From the NCBI GenBank assembly GCA_002709405.1, contig PAQV01000019.1:1-64000 (forward strand): 64,000 nt of DNA, in the 5' to 3' direction. Source of the DNA: Paracoccaceae bacterium (GTDB lineage: Bacteria > Pseudomonadota > Alphaproteobacteria > Rhodobacterales > Rhodobacteraceae). The stretch's first letter is position 1. The number at the start of each line of letters is the position of its first letter. Below are positions 25,978 through 36,900 of the stretch, piece after piece. The notes beneath the pieces were generated by a model. That model was not told where the DNA came from and did no database searches. It saw only the letters and a list, made by a program, of their open reading frames with translations. The translations under genes were made by a program, and so were the position numbers.

Positions 25978-28900
25978 TGGGTCCATGGTTGTCAGGACAA
26001 TGTTTCCGGTGCCGTATTCTTGAGCGATTGTCGCCCAATCATTCGGATTTGACGTGCTGGAAGCAAGCATCACGCCGGTATAGCTTTGAATGTCGAGGAA
26101 TACGCCGTGTGCGGAACTGCCCCAGCCACTCATACTTGCATCCGTCAGCCCGTCCGTCAGTGTCTTGAAACTTCCGTCAACGACATCGATCCCGTTTGGA
26201 TGGACGGACGTGTCGAATACGAATGCATCGTCCGTGAGAAGTTCGTCTGCATTCGACGCCCAAACCTCGGCCATGATGTTGCCGCCATTCTGTACGAAAT
26301 GACGCAACTGATCGTCGAGCAATCCGGTGGTGTTGGCGAAGGTTGTGGACCAGCTCAGCCAGATCCCCTGGTAGGCCGACAGATCCGTGAATTCGAGCTG
26401 TGACGCGGTTACCAGATCAACAGTGAAGCCCCGAGCCTGCATGGCAGACACGTCGGCGCTGCCCATGGACGAGCCACACAGCAGGATGCGCCCGGGGCTT
26501 TGCTCCAAAGCTGCATCGTCCAGCCCGTCGACGGCGATCGTTACCGTTTCGCTCGCCGTTCCGTCGGCCGATGTGACCGTGAAGCTGTCGAAGACCGTGT
26601 CGCCGGTGTTCAGATCCTGCACGGCGATGGCGGCATTGTTCAGGGTGTAGGTCCAGTCGCCGGTGGCCGTGACCTCGAAGGTGCCGTAGAGCCCCGCCGA
26701 CCCTGTCTGGGCGATCACCATGTCTTCGCCGGCATCCGGGTCAAGCACGGTCAACGTGCCGGTGGCGATCAGCGTGCCGTCTTCCTGCACCGATCCGGAC
26801 GTGTCGCCGGACATGGTGGCGTCATCGGCGACCGGGGCGACGGTGTACTCGGCCGAGGTGCTGGATTCGGCGAAGTCGCCGTTGCCGATTTCGGTCGCCC
26901 GGGCAGTAACCGAGAGCGTGAAGGTGCCGTTCCAGTCCGGCGGAGTGGTCATCTCGAGCGTGGACAAGTCGAGCGTTTCGGCATTCTCGATCACCCAGTT
27001 GCTGCCATTGGCCGCGCCAAGGTTGAAGGTCGCCCCCGGGGGGAAACCGGAGAGAGTGACTGTCAGGGTCTCGGATCCGTCCGTGTCGACCAGTGCCGCG
27101 TCCAGGTGGACCGCCAAGGGTTCGTCTTCCAGGCCGTTTGCCCCGGTGGGCAAGTCACTGATCACGTAGAAGATCTCGCCACTGCCGAAATCCTGTTCGT
27201 AAACCGTGACCAGGCGACCGTCGGCCAGTTGCACCACATTGTTGCCGCCGAAAATTCCATAGCTGAACTGATCCCCAGCCGTCTGCCCATTTACCCGGGT
27301 TTCCAAGCCGATCACGGTACCATCGGCGGCGTAGCGTTGACTATAGAGTCCCCATCCGCTGCCGTCCTGGTCATAAGACGACCAGGTCACCAGCCAACCG
27401 CCATCGTCGAGGGAGGTAATCTCACTGTACAATTGTTGATTGCTTGTCGTCGTATTTACGAGGACCTCACCGCCGACGGCGATGCCTCCGGCATCATAGC
27501 GTTGGCTGTAGATGCCCCAGACGCTGCCGTCCTGATTGTAGGAAGACCACGTTACCACCCACCCGCCGTCGGAGAGCGCAACAGCGTCGCTGTACATCTG
27601 CAGGTTACTCGTTGTCGTGTTCACTCTGGTTTCACCGCCGATGGCTGCACCCAAATGCATTATAACGCTGGCTGTAGACGCCCCAAGAGCTGCCGTCCTG
27701 ATTGTAGGAGGACCAAGTCACGACCCATCCGCCGTCCTCCAGTGCGGCTACATCACTGTAGAGCTGATCGCTGGATGTGGTCGAGTTTACGAGTACTTCG
27801 CCGCCGATCGCTGCACCGTTTGCGTTATAGCGCTGGCTGTAGATGCCCCAGCCGCTGCCGTCTTGATAGATGGACGACCAGCTTACAACCCATCCGCCGT
27901 CCGCGAGCGCGGATGTGTCGCTATAACTTTGATCACCCGTTGTATACGAATTGACCCTGGCCTCAGCGCCGACTATCGCGCCGGTGGCATCAAAGCGCTG
28001 ACTATAAATGCCATATCCGCTGCCATCCTGATCGTAGGACGACCAGGTTGCAACCCAACCGCCGTCTGACAAGGCGGTGATTTCACCAAATAGTTGAGAG
28101 GAGTAAGTGGTCGTATTGACCTGCACTTCGCTACCAACCAGGCCACCACTTGCATCATAGCGCTGGCTATAAACGCCCCAGCTATTGCCGTCGTCTTGTG
28201 CGTAAGACGACCAGGTCACCACCCAGCCACCGTCAGACAGCGCGGCAAGCGACGCATACCGTTGAGTGTTGAGCGTGGTTGTATTCACCTGAACATCCAT
28301 ACCCGAAGGCACCGGCGAGAGATCACCACCAAGGCCTCCGCCCGCCGGGCTGAGGCTCAGCAGCGGGGCATCCGCTACCGGCACGACATCCAGCGTCACC
28401 GTCGCCGTGCCCGACATTTCAAGCCCGTCCGTGGCGGTGTAGGTGAAGCTGTCCGCCCCGGAATAATGCGCGTCCGAGAGATAGGTGAACGTCCCGTCGC
28501 CGTTCAGCGTCAGCGTTCCGTGCAGGGTCGCCACCGAGTCGCCCGCGGCGATGGCCAGCCCGTTGACCGTGGCGATACCGATGCTCTGGCCGTTCGGATC
28601 GCTGTCATTGGCCAGCACGTCCAGAAGCGTGCTGACGTCTTCGTCCACCACCAGGCTGTCATTGTTCGCGATCGGCGGCGCATTGTCGTCCGACCCCGAG
28701 ATCGAGACCGTCAGGGTCGCCAGATCCCAGCCGCCGTTGCCGTCGTCGGCGGTGTAGGTGAAGACGTCCTCGACCAGATCGCCAGAGGCCAGGGCCTCGG
28801 TGTCGGGATCGGCATCGTCAAGCAGGTAGGTCCAGCTGCCATCGGCCTGCACCACGAGCGACCCGTAGACCCCGAGGATCGACATCCCGACACCGGTCGA

Positions 28901-30298
28901 GATCGCTGTCGCCGAGCCGGTCAGGTTGCCCGCCGCCACTCCGGCAACGGTCAGCGTGTCGGACGTGTCCGGATCGCTGTCGTTGCCAAGGACATTGCCC
29001 GAGGCCGTATCATCGCCCGTGATGAGGTACCCGGCCTCGATCACACCGTCCGCGCCGTTGACATCCGCCATGGCGGCGGGTCCGTCGTTGGTGCCGGTCA
29101 CGGTCACGGTCACCACGCTGATGGCCGTGGCGCCGTGGGCGTCGGTCGCCTCGATGGAGATCGCCACGTCCCGCGTTTCGCCAAGGGCGAGGTCCTGGAA
29201 GTCCGCGCCGGGGGTGAAGGTCAGTTCCGTGCCGGAGATCGAGGCCGACCCCTCCGCCACCGCGCCGAGGATCGCGTAGCTCAGCGTCGTGCCGTCGTCG
29301 TCGCTGTCGACATCATCGCCCAGGGTGGCAAGGTCGAGCGTCACCGCCGGGCCGTCCTCGGCCGCGGCCAGGGTCCCGGCGGTCAGCGTCGGGTCGTCGT
29401 TGGTGCCGTAGATTTCGATCACGAGGTCGGCGGTGTCGACGTCGATCCCGTCGGTCACCTCGTAGGTGAAGGTCTCGTCCACACTCTCACCGTCAGCCAG
29501 CGCCTGCACGGCAGGCGAGCCATTGTCCAACGAATAGGTCCAGCTGCCATCGGCGGCCAGAACCAGTGTGCCGTAGAGGCCTGCGAGGCTTGCGCCAACG
29601 TTCGTCGCGGCGCCGCCAACGGCCGCCACGGTGAGCGTGTCGAGTGCGTCCGGATCGGTATCGTTGGCCAGTACATCGCCAGAGATCGTGTCGGGCGCCT
29701 CGTCTTCTGCAATCCCGGAAAGATCGTCGGTGGCAATCGGGCCGTTATTGATCGTGTCGTCGATCACGATCGAAATGGTTTCGATATTCGACAGGGTCAG
29801 GCCGAGGCTGGTGAACGTGTAGGACGGCCCGTCCGAGCTGCCGCCATGGCCGAATTCCGTGACGAAGGCCTCGTAGGCCGCAAGTTCCTGCTGGAAGAGC
29901 GCGTTGTCATACTGCGCCGAGGTCAGGACGATACGGATCTCGTCGTTGCCCTGCGACCCGTCGTAGACATCCGTCGCGCCCGCATTCCCGGCGGTCGTGT
30001 AGATCAGGAGATCGTCGCCCTTGCCCCCGTTGACATAGTCCGAGCCCATGCCGCCGTCGAGCGTATCGTCGCCCTGGCCGCCATCCAGGTTGTCGTCTCC
30101 TTCACCGCCTTCAAGAGTGTCATCGCCTTTGCCGCCCTCGAGGGTATCGTCGCCTTCGCCGCCCAGAAGCGTGTCATCACCGTTTCCGCCAAGGATGGTA
30201 TCGTCCCCGGCCGCGCCGTCGATGGTGTCCGCGCCGTTGCCACCGTCGATGAATTCGTTCGTTTCGTCTCCGACAATCACAATAGTCTGGTTCGGCAT
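25918..30298 (-). pseudogene. Large RTX / VCBS-like repeat protein, split by a +1 frameshift
   Basis: If one base is removed at 27650-27655 the frame reads from ATG 30298 (GAGG upstream) to TGA 25918, about 1459 residues. Domains in order: RTX calcium-binding nonapeptides at ~25-110 (GGNGDDTLLGGEGDDTLEGG); cadherin/VCBS-type Ig-like modules with VLANDTDPDALDTLTV, VLGNDSDPDTSDTLTV and VLANDSDPNG; six to seven ~54-residue DGGWVVTWSSY repeats; another VCBS-type module; and a C-terminal alpha/beta domain (RILLCGSSMGSADVSAMQAR). The break is in the fourth DGGWVVTW repeat: the copy reads TTTGGGTGCAG where sister repeats need one base fewer. Probably a secreted type I substrate or surface adhesin, although RTX repeats are usually C-terminal. 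Homopolymer slippage, true inactivation and assembly error all remain possible. Confidence 0.85.
26960..28310 (-). repeat. Tandem ~54-codon DGGWVVTW repeats
   Basis: Six full copies and one divergent copy, each beginning with a VNTTT-like strand, then LSDGGWVVTWSSYDQDGSG and GIYSQRYDA, separated by 159-165 bases. Coding DNA is strongly similar between copies (GACGGCGGGTGGGTGGT-like blocks), so slippage or recombination between copies is likely. Confidence 0.85.
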
Positions 30299-30836
30299 TT
30301 CGGACGTCCTCTTTGTACGGGAGCCAACCGGATACCCGATTGGCAATTGACGGAAGGGCGTCACTGCACAACTGATCCCGATTTACCGTTTACAAAGAAT
30401 ACTTCCGCAATGCGTGTGCGGCCCTGTTTCATTTCGCATAGTGTTTTTCGAGCGAATCCACATAGCTTGTCAACGATTTTCCGCGAAGGATTGAGGTTGA
30501 TTTTTCCACTGGGATCAATTCGAATCGAGCTGGTATCGGGATTATTTCCATTGCTGCAGGAAAGCATCTCAACTTCAGAAGATTAATGTTCGAGATCAAT
30601 ATCTCTCTATGGTAGATTAAAAAGGAATCGACCTTGTGCCAATCCCTTGGGGCGCATGGCCGACGGCTTTATCTCAAGGAAATGGGTTTATATCGCTCAC
30701 TTGGCGACACGAACTGGTTTCGCCGTCGGGTCAGGATGCGTCGATTTTCAATGCACCGCATGATACAGGGTTCGGAAAACGGAGCGGTGACATGTCTGCT
30801 CTCTTCTGGCTGAGCGATGCAAAAGCTATTTCGAGT
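30299..30836. other. Upstream region of the repeat protein, with possible IS remnant
   Basis: AT-rich for this genome, no convincing full gene. At 30792-30830 a plus-strand start with GGAGCGG upstream encodes MSALFWLSDAKAISSSS, which resembles the first residues of IS5-type transposases (MSDLFWLSDAQM) before losing similarity; this may be the last trace of an insertion sequence. A minus-strand frame at 30361-30567 (68 codons) has no supporting evidence. Confidence 0.35.
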
Positions 30837-31187
30837 TCATCCGAAGACAGAGAAATTGAGAAATACGGCCTCGATATTGCACCCATCGGGTTCCATCACG
30901 AACGCTCCGTATTAGCCCGCATGTTGCTCCGGGCGCAGTCCCGGCTTTCCGTTGTCATGGCCTCCATCGGCGAAGGCAATATGAAGATCTCCTTGGACAG
31001 GTTCGCCTTTTCCGATCCAAAAGAACGGCTTGAAGTCTGACCCGTCCCCAACTTGGTCCGGGATACTGTCCACCTCATCGCCACGCGCCATAAGCTGCGT
31101 TATCCCCAAGGCGGCGAGCGCGCGGGTGCAGAATGTTAAAGCGCGCGCCATGTCGGCGACCGCAATGGCCGCATGATCCAGCGTGTG
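30837..31187 (-). pseudogene. VOC (glyoxalase-like) family protein, decayed
   Basis: Reads LDHAAIAVADMARALTFCTR, then DFKPFFWIGKGEPVQGDLHI, then DNGKPGLRPEQHAG, a TAA stop at 30912-30914, and in the same frame YGAFVMEPDGCNIEAVF. This follows VOC dioxygenase/glyoxalase-like proteins, where HPGYYAAFVLDPDGHNIEAV is the usual end, so TAA probably replaced a Tyr codon. Some ~20 residues also seem missing between HIAFAD and DNG. No good start codon remains at the 5' end. Confidence 0.8.
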
Positions 31188-31692
31188 TAAATCCTGCCTC
31201 GACGTCGAACCGGTGGAAGGCCCCTGATATTCTGTCACGATGTGCGCAAATCTGCTCCATGTGCCAGCTTTTCCGCTCATCCGACCTTAATTTGCCTGAC
31301 CGTATTGTCCGCGGCCATGGATGCCCGGTTCGAGGAAGTTGCACCGTGGCGAACTGCGAGCCGGCCATGGTCCGCAGTGACCCGGAAGCGACAGCGGACT
31401 GGGGCAGGGCTATCGGCCCCGGTCGATGCGCTGCTGCAAGTTCGGTTGGGGGCGAGGGCCCAGGCTTCTGGTCTGAAACTCTGCTGCATTGTCGACCCGG
31501 GCTCTCAATTCGTAGAGGGAGGAGACCCAGACCAGGGCGACGGCATTGGCGGTGCATTTTGATGGGATACCCTGACCACACCAGATCATGGACCAGCTCG
31601 GGGTTGCCGCGTAATTCGCTTTGAGTGGGGGGAAGCCGGGATGGTCTTCTGATCCCGAAGACAACACAACGATATCGGTCAGCATTCGTATC
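31188..31692. other. Gene-poor stretch before tRNA-Cys
   Basis: About 500 bases with overlapping chance frames on both strands and no recognisable product. It may contain remnants of transferred DNA, since tRNA-adjacent DNA is a common insertion site, but no integrase or attachment repeat was seen. Confidence 0.35.
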
Positions 31693-31766
31693 TGGAGGCG
31701 AGTACCGGAATCGAACCGGTGTACACGGATTTGCAATCCGCTGCGTCACCACTCCGCCAACTCGCC
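31693..31766 (-). tRNA. tRNA-Cys (anticodon GCA)
   Basis: 74 bases including the encoded CCA. Acceptor GGCGAGT pairs with ACTCGCC; the anticodon loop TTGCAAA gives GCA; the T-arm is CCGGTTCGATTCCGG. All stems pair well. Confidence 0.97.
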
Positions 31767-31910
31767 TTCTCATGACCTGCGGTCATTCGGTGCCGTGGTG
31801 GCAACACCGTGGCGCTGTGTTTGCCCCGTTTTGACCCTGTTCGCAAGGGGGTTTTCCACCGTTCACGTCGCCCGCCACGGAACCGGGGGCAAAGCGCAGG
31901 GCAAGTGGGA

Positions 31911-33896
31911 TCAGTCGGTGACCAGCTCGGCCACGTAGCCGCCGTTGCGCCAGGTCTGCAGCGCGGTCGAAAACGCCTCGTTGGCGACCCCGTCCACGGA
32001 TGAATTGTAATAGCCCGCAAGGCTCAGCACCGATTGCAGGGCCGATATGGTGTCCGGCGACCAGGTGTCCGGGCGGGTGACCAGGTTCTGCACGATCGCC
32101 CCGCCGTCTTCCGCCGCGCCGCGCAGCAGCAAGCGGGCCGCCCGGGCCGGGTCCGGGGTGACGCCGCCGCGGCCCTCGTCGTAGAGGATGGCCGCCGAAT
32201 GATAGCCCAGGTCCTCGCCCATCGTGATCGAGCGGGTGAAATAGCCGATGGCATCCTCGGGCGTGCCCACGGCCCCTTCCAGGGCCAGCACGCCGAGGTT
32301 GTAGGTGGCCTTGCCCGCGCCTTCTTCCGAGGCCCGTTGCAGCAGGCGGATCGCCCGGTCGGTGTCGCGGGGGAGGTGGTCGCCCTGGAACAGCGTCACG
32401 GCCAGGTTGATCATCGCGTCGGTGCTGCCCCCGGCCACGGCCTGGCGGTAATATTGCATGGCCCGGTCGATGTCGGCGGGCACGTTGGTGCCGGCCTCGT
32501 AAAGCTGGGCCAGGCTGACCAGTGCCCGCAGGTCGCCCTGGGCGGCCGCCAGGTCATAGAGCTCCAGCGCACGCGGGATGTCTCCGGCGGCGGCATGGGC
32601 GCGGGCCAGAAGGCTGGCGTAATGGGGCAGTTCGGGGAATTCGTCCATCGCCGCCCGGCAGGCCTTGATGGCGGTCAGGGCCGAGGCCTTCAGCTTGGCG
32701 TAAGGATTGCCCGAAACCCGCGCGCTGCTGTCGTTGGGATGGGTGGCCAGTCGTTCGCAGATCACCGCCGGGCTTGATTCATCGCGCGGGGGCAGGGTGT
32801 CGAGCATGGCCCGCGCGTTTTCCGCCCGGGCCCCGTCGGGGTAGCGTTCCAGGTAGATTTCAAACAGGGACCGCATCCGGCTGCGCAGTGCTACCTGCCA
32901 CAGCCGCTCGGCCTGTTGTTCGGGGGGCAGCAGTTCCAGGCTGCGTTCCCCGGTCTCTGCGCCCACCGCATCGATTTCGTCGATCGCACTGCGCACGTTG
33001 GTTTCGTGTTTGCCGCCCGGATAGAGCTCCAGGTACAGCTCCAGGATCTTGGCTTCGCGGGTGTCGGCCGCGATCTGCCACAGCATTGTTTCCTGCGACA
33101 GGCTTGGGGCCTTGCCGTCGAAATAGAAATTGTCGGTCAGCGAGGACGAGTCCCATGGGATCTGCCGCCCGCCGGTGGCCTTGCGCACGTCGCGGCGGAC
33201 GGTCACCATCAGGTCGCCGATGCTGAGCCCGGGGGTCGTCACGTTGCGCAGGAAGGCCTCGGTGAAATAGCTGTTGTCGCCCATGCCATCGAAGGCCACG
33301 TCGCCCGGGGCCGTGGCATAGGAGATCAGGAAGTTCGGAGCCGTCGCCTTGACCTCGGCCAGGCCCTTCTGGGCATCGACATCGACCAGCGCCTGGTCCG
33401 AGATCAGCCCCGCAACCGGGTTGTCCCGGCAGGAATCCAGGAACACCAGCCGCACGCCGGGGGCCAGTTCAAGCCGGTCGATGACCTCTTTCAGGTCGAC
33501 CGTATTGCCCTTTTCCAGCGCCAGCGTGTTGTCGTCCTGGTTGATCGCCGGAGCGATGTCGGCATCCACGGGCAGCAGGTAGTTCCGTTCGCTGACCTGG
33601 AACCCGTGGCCGGCGTAGTAGAACAGGGCAACCTCTGAGCCCCGGGCCGCTTCGCCGAACGCCTCCAGCCCGGATTTCATCTGGGCGTGGTCGGCATCGG
33701 TCAGCAGGGTGACGTCGAATTGCAGCTCGGCCAGGGTCGCCGCCACGTCGGTGGCATCGTTGATCGGGTTTTCCAGGTGCTCGAACAGCTCGTAGCCGGA
33801 ATTGCCGACCACGAGGGCCACGCGCTCCGGGCTGCCCGTGGCGGTGCTGGCCACGGAGAGCAGGGTCAGGACGGATCCGATGAACAGGCGGCGAAT
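31911..33896 (-). CDS. Exported caspase-like protein with Sel1 repeats
   Basis: Caspase (C14) domain at the N-terminus: VALVVGNSGYELFEHLENPINDA, catalytic His in ALFYYAGHGFQVSERNYLLP and Cys in VRLVFLDSCRDNPVAGL. Then a linker, at least five Sel1-type repeats (ALELYDLAAAQGDLRALVSL, AMQYYRQAVAGGSTDAMINL) and a terminal peptidoglycan-binding-like segment (LQSVLSLAGYYNSSVDG). A conventional GTG start at 33854 cuts into a hydrophobic signal peptide. ATT at 33896 restores RRLFIGSVLTLLSVASTATG and has GGAGG eight bases upstream, so an ATT start is proposed (661 residues). It lies 16 bases after tpsA, in the same operon. Confidence 0.88.
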   Translation of the reverse strand: MRRLFIGSVLTLLSVASTATGSPERVALVVGNSGYELFEHLENPINDATDVAATLAELQFDVTLLTDADHAQMKSGLEAFGEAARGSEVALFYYAGHGFQVSERNYLLPVDADIAPAINQDDNTLALEKGNTVDLKEVIDRLELAPGVRLVFLDSCRDNPVAGLISDQALVDVDAQKGLAEVKATAPNFLISYATAPGDVAFDGMGDNSYFTEAFLRNVTTPGLSIGDLMVTVRRDVRKATGGRQIPWDSSSLTDNFYFDGKAPSLSQETMLWQIAADTREAKILELYLELYPGGKHETNVRSAIDEIDAVGAETGERSLELLPPEQQAERLWQVALRSRMRSLFEIYLERYPDGARAENARAMLDTLPPRDESSPAVICERLATHPNDSSARVSGNPYAKLKASALTAIKACRAAMDEFPELPHYASLLARAHAAAGDIPRALELYDLAAAQGDLRALVSLAQLYEAGTNVPADIDRAMQYYRQAVAGGSTDAMINLAVTLFQGDHLPRDTDRAIRLLQRASEEGAGKATYNLGVLALEGAVGTPEDAIGYFTRSITMGEDLGYHSAAILYDEGRGGVTPDPARAARLLLRGAAEDGGAIVQNLVTRPDTWSPDTISALQSVLSLAGYYNSSVDGVANEAFSTALQTWRNGGYVAELVTD

Positions 33897-33912
33897 ACCC
33901 GTGGCCTCCGTT

Positions 33913-36900
33913 TTACAGTTCGGTCACCCGCGACAGCGAGATATCAAGCTGGCCGAAGCTGGCGGCGACCGTTTCGATCTGCTGGGTCTGCAGGGCGATC
34001 AGTTCCGGATCGCTGACGCGGATCAGCGAAATCGCCTTGCGGATTTCCCTTTGCGTATTCTGCAGGGTCGCGCGGGCTTCGTCTATGGCCTCTTGCTGGA
34101 TGATGCTGCGCTGCGCCTCGGTGGTGGCATCGGCCAGGCGGGCGATGGCCTTTTCGCGGCTGGCCAGCACATCCGAGCGCGCCTCGTCGATCAGCCCGCC
34201 GATATTGTCCATGCCCGGGGGCAGGTCTTCCTTGAGCGCATCAAGCTTGCTGCCGTATTCCTCCAGCCCCTCGGCCAGGCAGGCCAGGACCGCTTCGGCC
34301 CCTTCGCCGACCGAGCAGCGTTCCACGCCGCCCACCAGCTGCGAGGCCAGCGCCCCGACCTCGGCCAGGGTGTCCTGGGCCTTTTCGACGGCCTGCGGAT
34401 CGGTGCCCGGCGCGTCGGTGGTGTCTTCGAACAAGCCCACCAGTTCGATGTCGTCGGTCGGGTTCTGCGGAGGCAGGATGACCGGGATCGGCGGGTTCAG
34501 GTCGATGACCTCTTCTTCCTGGCCGTTCAGGTCGCGGATGATGGCACCGGGTTCGATGGTCACCGTGCCCGTGCCGGTGCTGTTGGTGATCGCCGCGGCT
34601 CCGGCGTAATTGTAGCCGTAGAAGTTGCCGATGTTCAGCGTGTCGTAGGGCCGGACGGTGCCATCGACCTCTCCGGCCAGGACCAGGATGTCCGTGCTGG
34701 CCGACGAATCCCGGATGATGCCGGCATTGCTGCCGACAAATCCGCCGACGTCCATGGATTGCTCGGGGGGCATCATCGGGTCGGTGCGCTGGGACCGGAT
34801 GGCAAAGAACCCGCTGGCCGTCGTGCGCTCGACGACACCGCCATCGTAGTTGTCCCCGATGGCCCCGCCGAACGACGCCAGCGGCGTTTCCCAGCCGTCG
34901 TAGACCGAGTCGACTGTTTCATCCATCGTGTCGAGGAACAGATCGACCGAGCTATCGGCCACCAGGCCATTGTTGCCGCCGACAAGGCCACCCAGCGATC
35001 CCGTGTCGAAGCTGTTGTGTGCCATTGTTCCGCTGAAGGACACGTTGGTGATCGTGCCCGAGCTGTAGCCGGCGATGCCGCCAATATGTGTCAGCCCGAT
35101 GGGGCCGGCATAGGTGGAGGAATCAAACGAACTGTCGCCGCTGGACACCACGAAGCTGAGGGTCGTGTCCGTCAGGGCAACGTTGTCGATCGTACCCGTC
35201 GTGGCGTTGATCCCGGTGATCCCGCCGATGTCGTAGTGGATGGGGAACTTGGTGTCGGTGTAATAGCTGAGATACAGGCTGCCCTCGACGTTTCTGATGA
35301 CGCCCTCGTTCCGGCCGGCGACACCGCCAAGGGTGTAGAACCTGGTGGGATCGTCGAGCGTGCCGTCGATGATCTCGGCATGGTCGATCATGGAAACGTT
35401 GCCCGTGATCTCGACGTCGGAAATCAGGCCCCAGTTCACATAGGCCAGGCCGGCCGCATCCAGGCCGATGACGTCCGTCAGGTTCAGCGTGAAATTCTCG
35501 ACCTCGGCCACGTTCCGGATGTCCAGGAACATCGCGGCGGGCCCGGCGTTCTCGGTCGAGCTGCGGTTTATGTACAGGCCGTCGATCGTGTAGTCCTGAC
35601 CATCCAGAGACCCGCCGAAATCTGCGATAGGCTCGAAGCCCTGGACAAGGTCGCTGTTCAGATCCGTCAGGTCGTACGGCCGGATCCAGCCTTGCGTGGC
35701 ACTGGCGTCGATATCGTTGCCAAGAGCGTAATGCGCTCCGACAAGGTCGCCGCCTGCCATGCCTTGAAGTCCGAAGATGTCGGTCAGGACATAGGGATCG
35801 TTGGTTGTGCCCGACCCGCCGGTGGCACGCAGGAAGCTGGCGTCCGGCCCGATGACGAAGTTGTTGACCGTCAGTTCGGAAAGCTCGCCGACCTCGACCC
35901 AGTTGCTGTCGATCACTGCAAACGTATCGACGTTGATTGACGGGAGCGGGTCGCCGGGGTTCAGCCTTTCGGTGATGATCGTGGAACCGGCGTCGATGTA
36001 GAAACTGCCGTTGGGGGCGTTAATCGTTCCCCGGTAGCGATATTCACTGTCCGTCACGATCTGAAAAATCGCGTCGGAAGACCAGGAAAGCTCACCACTT
36101 GAGCGGATATACTCGCCTTCGGGCTGATCGAACCATTCAAGGGATACCAGCCCGTTTGCTTCGAGGATCGGTTCCAGAATGCTGTTGGAATAGTTGCCTT
36201 GCACAGAGGTCGAGTACACGGACCCCCATTCGCCCAAGGGAGCAATCGTGTCGACAAAACCGTCGAATGTAATCTCGCCATCGCTGAAAATGTCGACAAA
36301 TCCGCCGTCGCCGCCAGTGTCGCCTCCGCGCGCCGAGATGGAGCCGTCGAATTGTGTCAGCGCGTTCGAGGTCAGCCAGATCGTCCCACCAGAGCCAGCC
36401 AGCGTTGCATCCGCGATCAGCATCGTCATCTCGTCAAGCAGCACCCGGTCGGCAATCGGCAGCACGCCGTTGGGATCCTCTCCGATGCTGATCCAGCCGG
36501 CATCACCCGTGCCAGAGACGTTCAGCGTGGCGCCGATCAGGTCGATTTCGCCGCCGGAAATGGTGATGAAACCACCCGACCGCGTAACGGTCGCCTCGGG
36601 GTCAGCCGCGGCCGAGACCTGGCCGGTGACCTGGACGGAGCCGCCCCCGGTGCCGCCGAAGATGATCGACCCAGAGGTGCCGCTGACCGTCGTAGCCTCG
36701 ACCACGCCGGACATGTTGACCACCCGCCGGGCCGCGTCCTGGGCGGTGGCGGCCAACATCTCGACCCGGCCGCCGTTGGCCGAGATGGTGCCGGCGTTCT
36801 CGACCAGCGCCTCGAGCGCGGGATCGTCGCTGTTGGTGGGCAGGGCCACCTGCATGAAATTGTCGCCCGACAGGTTCAGTGTGATCCGCTCGCCCGAGCC

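Noticed and set aside
30099..30250. Short regular repeats that look CRISPR-like
   Set aside because: They are the nonapeptide coding repeats of the RTX domain, 27 bases apart, in frame and without spacers.
30361..30567. 68-codon minus-strand ORF upstream of the repeat protein
   Set aside because: No clear ribosome site, no recognisable product, and located where the promoter of the repeat protein is expected.
28094..30586. 830-codon plus-strand open frame
   Set aside because: Antisense to the RTX/VCBS protein; the product is Arg/Val/Gly-rich low-complexity with no domain. Repetitive sense codons keep the opposite frame open.
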